A stretch of DNA of 64,000 bases from contig DISW01000025.1 in assembly GCA_002422605.1 (NCBI GenBank), forward strand, positions 124,001-188,000. The letters run 5' to 3'. Positions 8,222 to 15,258 of this stretch are shown here, one piece after another. Within the stretch, counting starts at the first letter, position 1; the number at the start of each line of letters is the position of its first letter. This DNA is from Bacteriovoracaceae bacterium UBA6200. Lineage in GTDB: Bacteria; Bdellovibrionota; Bacteriovoracia; Bacteriovoracales; Bacteriovoracaceae. Position numbers and translations under genes: made by a program. The notes beneath the pieces were generated by a model. The model was not told the DNA's origin. It did no database searches and was given only the letters and a program-made list of their open reading frames with translations.

Positions 8222-8869
8222 GTGTCGTGTCCTCTTTGTCTTCGCCAGAAAGTAGAGCAGTTCGATCAGGACAAAAGTCGGCATTATCTTAAATGTGATT
8301 GCGGCCTGGTCTATGTTCCCCGTGAAGAGCTGATCTCGGAAGCGGATGAAAAGAAACGCTACGACTCCCACCAAAATTCTGAAAGCGATCCCGGTTATAA
8401 AAACTATCTGAATCAAATAGCTGAGGCCATGTTGCCTTTTCTGAATAAAAAAGAAGAGGGGCTCGATTTTGGATGCGGAAGCAGCAAGATCATGGAAGAA
8501 ATTCTTAGTGATAATGGGTTCAAGACCCGTTCTTTTGATTTGTACTATCATCCGGAGGAAGCTCTCCTGAAGGGAAAGTACCATTTTCTTATTTTATCAG
8601 AGGTTATCGAGCATTTGCGAAATCCTCGAGAGATCTTGCTGAATCTGAAAGGAATGTTACATGCAAATGGAAAGATTTTTATTAAAACCAAATGGTACCC
8701 AGACAAGATTCATGATTTCTCTCAATGGTTTTATAAAAGAGATCTGACCCATATTCAGTTTTTTAATGAAAGTTCATTTCAAGAGTTAAGCCACTTACTG
8801 GAACTTGAGGATATTCAAATTTTGGGAAATGATCTTTACTTGTTTCGTTCCACCATTGAAGAAAAATGA
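8222..8869 (+). CDS. Class I SAM-dependent methyltransferase with N-terminal zinc ribbon
   Basis: The 215-residue product starts with a small Cys-rich ribbon (CPLC near 3-6 and CDCG near 25-28), then a Rossmann methyltransferase fold. The SAM-binding motif is LDFGCGSSKIMEEIL (about 80-94), followed by LILSEVIEHLRNPREIL, typical of the Methyltransf_23/11 group. The substrate is not evident; relatives modify small molecules, sugars or proteins. Translation starts at a GTG that abuts the DUF502 stop codon. The 3' end overlaps the convergent dCMP deaminase gene by 34 bases. Confidence 0.8.
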   Translation: MSCPLCLRQKVEQFDQDKSRHYLKCDCGLVYVPREELISEADEKKRYDSHQNSESDPGYKNYLNQIAEAMLPFLNKKEEGLDFGCGSSKIMEEILSDNGFKTRSFDLYYHPEEALLKGKYHFLILSEVIEHLRNPREILLNLKGMLHANGKIFIKTKWYPDKIHDFSQWFYKRDLTHIQFFNESSFQELSHLLELEDIQILGNDLYLFRSTIEEK

Positions 8870-9372
8870 GAGCATAAATCATCAATGATCTCTCTACGTA
8901 GATTGATTTCCCGGTACTTTACTCCAGACATATCAAAAATTCTCTTAGCGATCTGGTTTTCTACTGTATCTTGGTACTTGTCTGATAAGTAGATAACTTC
9001 TTTAACTCTTACAGTAGAAATCATTTTGGCGCATTCATGGCAGGGGAAAAGGGTGACGTAGCAGCGGGAATTCTCTAAGTCAGCTTTGGCGTGCAAGATA
9101 GCATTGGCCTCAGAGTGGACCACATAAGCGTACTTTTGTTGATCAAGTGGGACCGTTTTATTATTTCCCCAAGGAATTTTTGTTTCATCAATTCCGGCAA
9201 TCTGGCCGTTATAACCCATGGATAACTGATGATTGTTATCGTCTACGAAGACACAACCTACCTTTGTATTGGGATCTTTACTTTTAAAAGATGCCATCAT
9301 TGCTTGAAGCATGAAGTACTCATCCCAATTTAAATTAGAAGTAACCGGTAGAAAGTTCACTTTCACATCCAT
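8836..9372 (-). CDS. dCMP deaminase family protein (ComEB-like)
   Basis: A 178-residue zinc-dependent cytidine/deoxycytidylate deaminase. The motif HSEANAIL supplies a zinc His (about H86) and catalytic Glu (E88), and PCHECAK supplies the two zinc Cys (about C111 and C114). An NTKVGCVFVD strand and GYNGQ near 52-57 agree with dCMP deaminases, which convert dCMP to dUMP for thymidylate synthesis. Length matches the family. The start at 9372 has an AGGG-type ribosome-binding site. The C-terminus overlaps the convergent methyltransferase gene. Confidence 0.92.
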   Translation of the reverse strand: MDVKVNFLPVTSNLNWDEYFMLQAMMASFKSKDPNTKVGCVFVDDNNHQLSMGYNGQIAGIDETKIPWGNNKTVPLDQQKYAYVVHSEANAILHAKADLENSRCYVTLFPCHECAKMISTVRVKEVIYLSDKYQDTVENQIAKRIFDMSGVKYREINLRREIIDDLCSHFSSMVERNK

Positions 9373-9464
9373 TGACGCAACCCTAGTTTAAGAAAAATGT
9401 CTAAACATATTGAATAGTTCGAAGTATCTTTGAAGGGTCAAAAACTGTCAATCAAGGTGCCCAA

Positions 9465-9785
9465 ATGAAATATGAAATTCCTCGTGAAGCTTTTAAACAA
9501 CGTCTCGGAAACCGCTTAAATTTTGTTTTTATTGATCTTTTACCGGAAGACAAGACTCCGGCCAAATTCAAAAACATTGTCCATATTAAATACAGTACAG
9601 AATTTAAGAACGAATTTACGGCGCAATTTCCTAATAAAAATCAAAATGTAGTGATTTTTAGCCTTAATGCTGGCGACGAAAATCCATCTCAAGCAGCTAA
9701 TGAGCTGGCTTCTCTTGGATATAACTTCGTTTATTACTACCAGGGAACTCCAGATGATATCGTTTTAGATAAGGGTTTGAACTAA
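9465..9785 (+). CDS. Rhodanese-like domain protein lacking the catalytic Cys
   Basis: The 106-residue product has the layout of a single rhodanese domain: an N-terminal FVFIDLLPE strand, a NIVHI segment, a VVIFSL strand where the active loop should sit, an A..LASLGY helix and a final VYYYQGT. The usual loop cysteine is absent (the loop reads FSLNAGDENPSQ), so sulfur transfer is unlikely and a binding role is more probable. Assignment is from pattern alone and is tentative. It has a good AAGGTG ribosome-binding site and a terminator downstream. Confidence 0.6.
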   Translation: MKYEIPREAFKQRLGNRLNFVFIDLLPEDKTPAKFKNIVHIKYSTEFKNEFTAQFPNKNQNVVIFSLNAGDENPSQAANELASLGYNFVYYYQGTPDDIVLDKGLN

Positions 9786-9805
9786 AATTAAAAAAATTGA
9801 TCATG

Positions 9806-9835
9806 AAAAAGGCCCTCACAAGAGGGCCTTTTTTA
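9806..9835. terminator. Bidirectional terminator
   Basis: GGCCCTC, loop ACAA, GAGGGCC (9811-9828) with A residues before and T residues after. It can end both the rhodanese-like gene (plus) and the convergent small secreted protein gene (minus), whose stop codon lies at its edge. Confidence 0.88.
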
Positions 9836-10138
9836 TTTGGTGCATATGATTTCAGAAGAGGCGTCGCTAAATGGATTGCGGCGGGAGGTATAGAGACTCA
9901 CTTCCCGGAATTGGCCTGAAGGGATAAAGGCGTCGAAAATGGCCTGAACAGGAAGGCCCTTTCGGGTCTGAACCATGACGTGTCCTCGGCAATGAACATC
10001 GTGCCCCCAAAAGTTTTGAACTCTGGCCGTAACAGCACTAGGGCTTAAAAACATTGTTGGTTTGGCTCGATATTGAGCAAAGGCCGGTAGTGAGAAAGCA
10101 GTGAACACTAGCAAGATCATGAGAGACTTAAGTTTCAA
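9833..10138 (-). CDS. Small secreted protein, paralogue A
   Basis: I place the start at a TTG (10138-10136) because GGAGGT lies just upstream and the following codons (KLKSL) and ribosome-binding region match the neighbouring paralogue at 10264-10584 almost base for base. The product of about 101 residues begins with a signal peptide ending in AFA and has two cysteines in the mature part (VHCRGH and EIICTK) that could form a disulfide. I do not recognise the family. Position suggests local gene duplication. Secreted, function unknown. Confidence 0.7.
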   Translation of the reverse strand: MKLKSLMILLVFTAFSLPAFAQYRAKPTMFLSPSAVTARVQNFWGHDVHCRGHVMVQTRKGLPVQAIFDAFIPSGQFREVSLYTSRRNPFSDASSEIICTK

Positions 10139-10235
10139 GACAACCTCCAAATTAAGAGTGGGCGGTGAGTCTTATAGCAGTGGGCTGAAATTTTTCCAAC
10201 TTAAGGGGAGATGAATTTATTAGGCTTAGAAATAA

Positions 10236-10260
10236 TAAGGCCCTCTTTCACGGGCCCTAT
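10236..10260 (-). terminator. Probable terminator after paralogue B
   Basis: A short GC hairpin (GGCCC with GGGCC, arms at 10239-10243 and 10252-10256) directly downstream of the 10264-10584 stop on the minus strand, followed by a T-rich stretch. Weaker than the other terminators here. Confidence 0.5.
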
Positions 10261-10263
10261 TTA

Positions 10264-10584
10264 TTAGTACCAACCAGCAAAGCGGCAGTGAATATTGGCC
10301 CATCCATTAGTAAAAGGAGCGTAAGGGATAGCATTTACATAAGCGTAGCGGAATTCTCCTGCACGCATAAATTGTTCAGCAAAAAAACTTGTGAAAACTT
10401 GTCCGTAGATCGTACGACCGAAAACCTGTCCATTACAAATGATAGGATTGAAGTGAGGGTTCATAACCTGGAAAGACACTTGTCCTGGAAGAACAGAAAC
10501 ATGAACTCGTGCTGGAAAAAACTGAGCAAAAGCCGTGCTGGTAACTAAAAATAGGCCAGCAACAAAGAGAGACTTAAGTTTCAT
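10264..10584 (-). CDS. Small secreted protein, paralogue B
   Basis: A 106-residue protein with a signal peptide (MKLKSLFVAGLFLVTSTAFA) and an aromatic, beta-rich mature part. Two cysteines (IICNGQ and NIHCRF) occupy positions like those in the neighbouring 9833-10138 product, and both share a C-x-G-x-V pattern, so I treat them as paralogues. The ATG follows GGAGGTTCT, the same ribosome-binding context as the neighbour. No known family recognised. Likely periplasmic or released, with one disulfide. Confidence 0.72.
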   Translation of the reverse strand: MKLKSLFVAGLFLVTSTAFAQFFPARVHVSVLPGQVSFQVMNPHFNPIICNGQVFGRTIYGQVFTSFFAEQFMRAGEFRYAYVNAIPYAPFTNGWANIHCRFAGWY

Positions 10585-10718
10585 AGAACCTCCAATTAGA
10601 TCATTTAAAATGCCTTCTTATAAGAACCATTAAATTTCCTGTCAACTCAGGAGGCTGACAAAGTACTTGAACAAAGGTAAAAGACTATAAAATTTACCAT
10701 GTTAAAGGCAGGTGCATC

Positions 10719-12164
10719 ATGCAAACACCAAATCATTTCCCGGCAGAACCTCAAGCTGTATGGGGCTATTTCCACGCCATTAATCAGATCCCAAGACCTT
10801 CCAAGAAAGAAGAGAAGATCCGCGAATTTATTTTAAAAGAAGCTCAGAAGTTCCAGCTTAAAACTGAAGTTGATGAAGTTGGAAATGTGATCATTTATGT
10901 TCCGGCCAGTGCTGGTTATGAAAATCATGAAACCGTCATTATTCAGAACCATATGGATATGGTGACTGATGCGACTCCTGATAGACTGATTAACTTCAAT
11001 GAAGACCCAATTGTTACTTTTAGAGATGGGGATTGGATTAAGGCCGACCGAACAACTCTTGGAGCTGACAATGGAATTGGTTGTGCTGCTGCTTTAGCTC
11101 TTATGAATGATCCTGGCATCGCTCATCCGCCACTTGAACTGTTGTTCACTACCGATGAAGAAACCGGTCTGGTGGGCGCTTGGGGTGTTCAGGCAAGTAA
11201 GCTCAAGGGCCGCAAGATGATAAACCTTGATACCGAAGAGTGGGGAAGTCTTTATATTGGCTGCGCCGGCGGTATTGATTACGAATTCAAAAAAACAGTG
11301 ACGATGGTCCCTGCTAAAAACACTACTTCATATAAGTTAGTTGTTGGCGGTTTTCTAGGCGGCCACTCTGGTGTCGATATTCATGAGCAAAGAGGGAATG
11401 CCACAAAATTTCTGATGGATTGGCTCAAGGCCTTACCAGAGGGAAGTTTTGAACTTGGCGAGTGGAGAGGGGGAAAGGCCCATAATATCATTCCTAGAGA
11501 TGCCTTTGCGCTTGTGACTTTAAAAGATATGAAGACTGCGGAAGAAGCAGCCAAAACGGTTGAAGCTCGCTGGAAGGCCTATATGCCGGAAAGTGACAGA
11601 AATTTTTATGCCAAGGTCGAAAAGGTAGACGCTACCTTTGAAGTAGTGGATGAGGCTGATCTGAAGCTGCTTCTGGGATTCATGCTGGCCTTCCCGCATG
11701 GGGCCCATGCTTATGATCTCGCTAGCAATAAAGAATTGGTGTCTCTCAGTAATAATCTTGCTGTTTCTCTTCTGGTAAGAGGTCAATTTTACCTTCAGAG
11801 TTCGCTCCGATTTTTTGATCGCGGTGAATGTGTTGCTTTGGAAAATCAAATCACATCTTTGGCCCATGGTTTTGGGGTGGAATTTGAAAAACACGGCGAA
11901 TATCCTAGTTGGAAACCAGTGAGAGAAAATAAATTGCTTGATTTGGTTGCCGGTAAGTTCGAGACATTGTTCAATAAGAAAGCGAAAGTAACTGCCATTC
12001 ATGCAGGCCTTGAGTGTGGTATTTTAAGAGACAAAATCGGACCTATCGATGCTGTTTCTTTTGGACCGACTATCATGGGGGCCCATTCTCCCCAGGAGAG
12101 ACTGCATGTTCCGTCTGTTGAAACTTTCTGGACCTTATTAAAAGAAGTATTAAAGGCCCTATAA
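10719..12164 (+). CDS. pepD: Cytosol nonspecific dipeptidase (M20 family)
   Basis: The 481-residue product is a full-length PepD (aminoacyl-histidine dipeptidase). The metal-binding motifs are present: NHMDMV near 86, LGADNGIGCA near 118, TDEETGLVGA near 149 and the LDTEEWG segment. The lid region with GGHSGVDIH follows, and AIHAGLECG and GAHSPQERLHV close the C-terminus. It cleaves dipeptides in the cytoplasm with two zinc ions and feeds amino-acid recycling. The ATG has a GGCAGG-type ribosome-binding site. A small membrane protein gene follows 11 bases later, probably in the same transcript. Confidence 0.95.
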   Translation: MQTPNHFPAEPQAVWGYFHAINQIPRPSKKEEKIREFILKEAQKFQLKTEVDEVGNVIIYVPASAGYENHETVIIQNHMDMVTDATPDRLINFNEDPIVTFRDGDWIKADRTTLGADNGIGCAAALALMNDPGIAHPPLELLFTTDEETGLVGAWGVQASKLKGRKMINLDTEEWGSLYIGCAGGIDYEFKKTVTMVPAKNTTSYKLVVGGFLGGHSGVDIHEQRGNATKFLMDWLKALPEGSFELGEWRGGKAHNIIPRDAFALVTLKDMKTAEEAAKTVEARWKAYMPESDRNFYAKVEKVDATFEVVDEADLKLLLGFMLAFPHGAHAYDLASNKELVSLSNNLAVSLLVRGQFYLQSSLRFFDRGECVALENQITSLAHGFGVEFEKHGEYPSWKPVRENKLLDLVAGKFETLFNKKAKVTAIHAGLECGILRDKIGPIDAVSFGPTIMGAHSPQERLHVPSVETFWTLLKEVLKAL

Positions 12165-12175
12165 AGGAGAGTCCC

Positions 12176-12529
12176 ATGATTACTTACGAAAATTATAAAA
12201 TTGTTCACCTGGTTTCTGTCATGATTTTGCTTTCGGGACTAGGAATTAGTTTTTACGGAAATGCAGCAAAGCACATTAAGATCCTCACTGGGATTGCCAC
12301 ACTTTTCACTCTAGTGGGCGGTATGGGATTAATGGCCCGTCTTGGAATTAGTCAGACAGCTGGCTGGCCTCTTTGGATCAAGATTAAAATGGCGATTTGG
12401 TTTTTAGTTGCGATTGGTGGAGCAATTGTGGCCAAGCGTTTTCCTAAATATGGAAAGCCGGCATATTTTCTTTCTATCATCCTTTTCGCTCTCGCATCTG
12501 CCACTGCTAACTACAAATTTGGTAACTAA
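12176..12529 (+). CDS. Small four-helix membrane protein
   Basis: A 117-residue hydrophobic protein with four predicted membrane helices at about 10-27, 34-52, 66-84 and 92-110, separated by short basic loops. It resembles SirB-type or other DUF membrane proteins in topology, but I cannot assign a family. It has a strong AAAGGAGAG ribosome-binding site and lies 11 bases behind pepD. A terminator-like hairpin follows. Role unknown. Confidence 0.7.
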   Translation: MITYENYKIVHLVSVMILLSGLGISFYGNAAKHIKILTGIATLFTLVGGMGLMARLGISQTAGWPLWIKIKMAIWFLVAIGGAIVAKRFPKYGKPAYFLSIILFALASATANYKFGN

Positions 12530-12531
12530 TA

Positions 12532-12556
12532 AGAGGGGAGAGTGATCTCCCTTCTT
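12532..12556 (+). terminator. Probable terminator
   Basis: The hairpin GAGGGGAGA, loop GTGA, TCTCCCTTC (one G-T pair) is followed by TTTTTTC just past the small membrane protein gene. Confidence 0.75.
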
Positions 12557-12596
12557 TTTTCTTTTCATTCCTTCCTATTAGCTTCAAAATAAAGAC

Positions 12597-12824
12597 ATGA
12601 TTTTAATTCATTATCTACTTCAGATATTTATTTACGTACTCATCATTGATGTGATTTTGAGCTATTTCCCTCAACTGAAGTCGCAGGAATGGGCCCGCAA
12701 GCTGCATCAGATTGCAGATATACCTCAACGGCCCATTCGCGAAATGCTTCCTCAAGGACTACCTCTTGATCCGACTCCAATGATTTTGATCATTCTCATT
12801 CAGGTCTTGATGTACTTGCTTTAA
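12597..12824 (+). CDS. YggT family membrane protein
   Basis: A 75-residue protein with the YggT layout: a first hydrophobic helix ending in IDVILSYFP, a loop with DIPQRPIREMLPQGLPLDPTP and a second hydrophobic helix. The PxRPIR..LP..G..D.(S/T)P motif is diagnostic. It is a single YggT unit. Relatives sit in the inner membrane and are linked to cell-shape or osmotic functions, but no reaction is known. The next gene begins 22 bases downstream. Confidence 0.85.
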   Translation: MILIHYLLQIFIYVLIIDVILSYFPQLKSQEWARKLHQIADIPQRPIREMLPQGLPLDPTPMILIILIQVLMYLL

Positions 12825-12846
12825 CCTAAAACTTCTAAGGGATGCC

Positions 12847-13638
12847 ATGGACGACATCGAATTCTTAGTTAACGAAACTTTCAAACATTTCGAGCAAAAC
12901 TTTGCTAATGCTGAAGAACTTTCAGAATTAACCATGAAAGATGAAATGGTAAATCTGGTTGAATATCCCGCAACAGCTGGAGTGATTTACCATATTCAAA
13001 AATCCACTTCTATTTTTGTTATCAGAACTTTTGTTTCTCAGAATATTAAAGAAGACTTTCTTAAGATTGCTCAAGCCCCAGAGGAATATCCAAGTTTGCG
13101 CTTATTGGAAGGTGGAGGCCAGGATGTCGAGGAAAGGCTAAAGTTTTTCATGGTGGATAATCTGTTCCAAGCCGAAATTATCCATGACCAAATCAATAAT
13201 CGAAGATTTCCTATTCATGAGGAACTCATTTGCAATATTTCCGATCCTGGTTTTAGTTGGTGGTTAACCAAGAAATCGAAAGGATTTCAGTTGGCATTTA
13301 CTATGTCGGTAGCTTCTGAAGAAGGAACCTTGAAGATTGGTCCTATGGGGGACCGTGAAGTGGCCCTACGAAATTTTCAGATGTTTGAGGAGCTTGCAAC
13401 TCGCGCCGGTTTAGAAATGAATATTCAAAATGAGATCAACCGTGTGCAGTTCACCGATTGCGATGAATTTTTGCTGGAAGAACTAAAAGACATTTTTGAG
13501 TTTGGGGTGATCACAGACACCATGCAGGAGCTTTTTCGCTCACTCGGTAATATGACCACCTGGCTATACTTTCAGGAACTAGCAGCAATGCGCCGATTCT
13601 GGATTCAAATTCAGTTTGATCTTAATACTGAAAGCTGA
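12847..13638 (+). CDS. Cytoplasmic protein of unknown function
   Basis: A 263-residue acidic protein without signal peptide, membrane helix or recognised motif. It looks like mixed alpha/beta in the first 200 residues (strands around VIYHIQKSTSIFVIRTF and FQLAFTMSVASEEG) and helical at the C-terminus. Its start has an AAGGGATGCC leader after yggT, so it is probably co-transcribed with it. It ends just before a convergent gene (13643). I do not recognise the family and propose no function. Confidence 0.7.
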   Translation: MDDIEFLVNETFKHFEQNFANAEELSELTMKDEMVNLVEYPATAGVIYHIQKSTSIFVIRTFVSQNIKEDFLKIAQAPEEYPSLRLLEGGGQDVEERLKFFMVDNLFQAEIIHDQINNRRFPIHEELICNISDPGFSWWLTKKSKGFQLAFTMSVASEEGTLKIGPMGDREVALRNFQMFEELATRAGLEMNIQNEINRVQFTDCDEFLLEELKDIFEFGVITDTMQELFRSLGNMTTWLYFQELAAMRRFWIQIQFDLNTES

Positions 13639-13642
13639 AAAA

Positions 13643-13888
13643 TTAATGCTTAGTAGATTTCAGACTTTCTTCATGCTTCGCAGCTAGATAACCAGTCACC
13701 ATTAATTGGGCCAACATCCCTAGTTCTTCATCGTCAGTAATTCCGTAGAAGGTTTCGATATGATGAACGAAAATTTCCACGTCTTCATCTTTAAGATGCT
13801 TCTCTACCATCTCCATCATCGATTCTGATTCCATCTTCTCTAAAGATTCAAAGAATGAAGTAAGAATTTGATGTTTTTCCGAGCTCAT
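13643..13888 (-). CDS. Small acidic helical protein of unknown function
   Basis: I choose the ATG at 13888 because AAGGGAAG lies just upstream; a GTG at 13909 would add seven residues that include this ribosome-binding site. The product of about 81 residues is acidic and predicted helical, with repeated Glu-rich segments (SLEKMESESMMEMVEKHL) and no Cys. It may be a small regulatory or binding protein. No family recognised. Confidence 0.6.
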   Translation of the reverse strand: MSSEKHQILTSFFESLEKMESESMMEMVEKHLKDEDVEIFVHHIETFYGITDDEELGMLAQLMVTGYLAAKHEESLKSTKH

Positions 13889-14047
13889 TAAACTTCCCTT
13901 TGGTGTCACTGTTGCACCACGATAATTAATTCTTGTCTTATACTAAAGTAAGTGAGAACAATTGAATAATACTTTGTTTTCCATGACAAATTTGCTTAGA
14001 ATTGAAGGTATTCAAATTTTACTGATTGTAAGAAAGGCAACCCCACT

Positions 14048-14983
14048 ATGAAAAGAATCTCCCTGCTGATTTTAACATTAACTGCGACGATATCAGTTGC
14101 GACTGCCCAAACAACAGTAAAGCCTGCTCCTGCAGAGACTAAAGATAAGACAAGTTTTGAAAAATTTTATGATCGCATGAAAATTACTTATCTTGGATTC
14201 CTAACTGGTCCTGGTACTGGTGATGCCATGGATGGTCAGTTCAAATATGCCTCTACTTCTCCTGAAACTGAAGCCAAAGAATTAGGAAAAAATAACCGGG
14301 ATGCTCTCCCTACGAACGTTTATAATCAAATTGCCTTCAACTATAATTTTGGCGCAAAAATGAACTTTGTTTTCATTCCGCGTTTTACTATCCCACTTGC
14401 TTCTACTGAAAATTTAGAAGGCGGCGACCAGGGCTTCATTACCCTTGAAGATTTTTTAGTTGGTTTTCAGGGGGTGGTTTATTCTTCTGACAATAAAAAA
14501 TTCAATCTCTTTATTCGTCCAGCTGTTCGGTTGCCCGTAAGCCAAGGTTCTCGAAATAGTTCAAATGATAAGCTCGGTTCTTACACCCATCAAACGGACC
14601 TGCTCATTGCTCCAAGCTATACGTTTAACGAGAAGTGGGAGTTAGGTCTCGCTGGTCAGATCCGTACTTATATTATTGAAGACCGTTACAACGAAACCCG
14701 TAACCGTTTAGGGTTTTTCCCAAGTTTGACTTACACGATTGATGAGTTTTCATCTGTTGCTGTGAACTACGAAGTTTTACTGGAAAATTCTCGTCGTAGG
14801 GAATCATTAAATAACAAACCAACAGTTTATAAAGATATCTGGCAAAACGCTTACGTTGGTTACGCCAGACAAGTCACAGAAAAGCTTAATATCCAACCTT
14901 TCTTATCTGTTTACGTTAACGATGGCCCCATTGATGAGGATTCCTTCTGGGTAGGCGCTTACTTCAATTATAAAATCAAATAA
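14048..14983 (+). CDS. Outer-membrane beta-barrel protein
   Basis: The 311-residue product has a signal peptide (ending SVATAQ) and a mature part made of alternating polar/aromatic strands such as YNQIAFNYNFGAKMNFVFIP, KFNLFIRPAVRLPV and WELGLAGQIRTYII. It ends with a strand reading FWVGAYFNYKIK, so the last residue is Lys and not the usual aromatic. Strand count suggests about ten to twelve strands. Barrels of this kind sit in the outer membrane, and the substrate or partner cannot be read from sequence. It has its own terminator. Confidence 0.75.
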   Translation: MKRISLLILTLTATISVATAQTTVKPAPAETKDKTSFEKFYDRMKITYLGFLTGPGTGDAMDGQFKYASTSPETEAKELGKNNRDALPTNVYNQIAFNYNFGAKMNFVFIPRFTIPLASTENLEGGDQGFITLEDFLVGFQGVVYSSDNKKFNLFIRPAVRLPVSQGSRNSSNDKLGSYTHQTDLLIAPSYTFNEKWELGLAGQIRTYIIEDRYNETRNRLGFFPSLTYTIDEFSSVAVNYEVLLENSRRRESLNNKPTVYKDIWQNAYVGYARQVTEKLNIQPFLSVYVNDGPIDEDSFWVGAYFNYKIK

Positions 14984-14987
14984 TACT

Positions 14988-15013
14988 GGCCCCTCATTGA
15001 GGGGCTTTTTTTT
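14988..15013 (+). terminator. Rho-independent terminator after the barrel gene
   Basis: GCCCCTC and GAGGGGC arms with a three-base loop, followed by eight T residues, five bases past the stop codon at 14983. Confidence 0.93.
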
Positions 15014-15099
15014 GGCTTAAGTCCTTAAAATCCAGAAAAAGTAGGAAAGGATTATAGTCCCCCTTAACGCACTATTTACAACAGAATTAAAGCTGTGAT

Positions 15100-15113
15100 A
15101 CTAGGGTCCTAGT
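15100..15113. repeat. Short palindrome in the deaD leader region
   Basis: ACTAGG, two bases, CCTAGT: a 6-bp inverted repeat about 145 bases upstream of the helicase start. It may be an operator or part of leader structure. No binding protein can be named. Confidence 0.4.
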
Positions 15114-15157
15114 CGTTTATTTTGTACCTTGTTCCCACCCGGATTTGTCGTCTATCA

Positions 15158-15201
15158 GGTCTAAGTGGTTCTCGGGGTTTTGTTTTTTGAGACCATAGAC
15201 C
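15158..15201 (+). promoter_or_regulatory. Potential hairpin in the helicase 5' leader
   Basis: GGTCTA at 15158-15163 pairs with TAGACC at 15196-15201, and inside it GGTTCTC can pair with GAGACC with one bulge, enclosing a G/T-rich loop. If transcription starts upstream of here, the mRNA carries a structured leader. Cold-shock DEAD-box mRNAs often have long leaders that control expression by folding, so regulation is plausible but not shown. Confidence 0.4.
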
Positions 15202-15258
15202 GGCCTCATACACATTCAAAATGCGCATAACAATTACTTTCTCTAAAGGAGAAAACGC

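Noticed and set aside
11520..12002. 160-residue open frame on the minus strand inside pepD
   Set aside because: Antisense shadow of a strongly supported enzyme gene; no ribosome-binding site and no protein-like motif.
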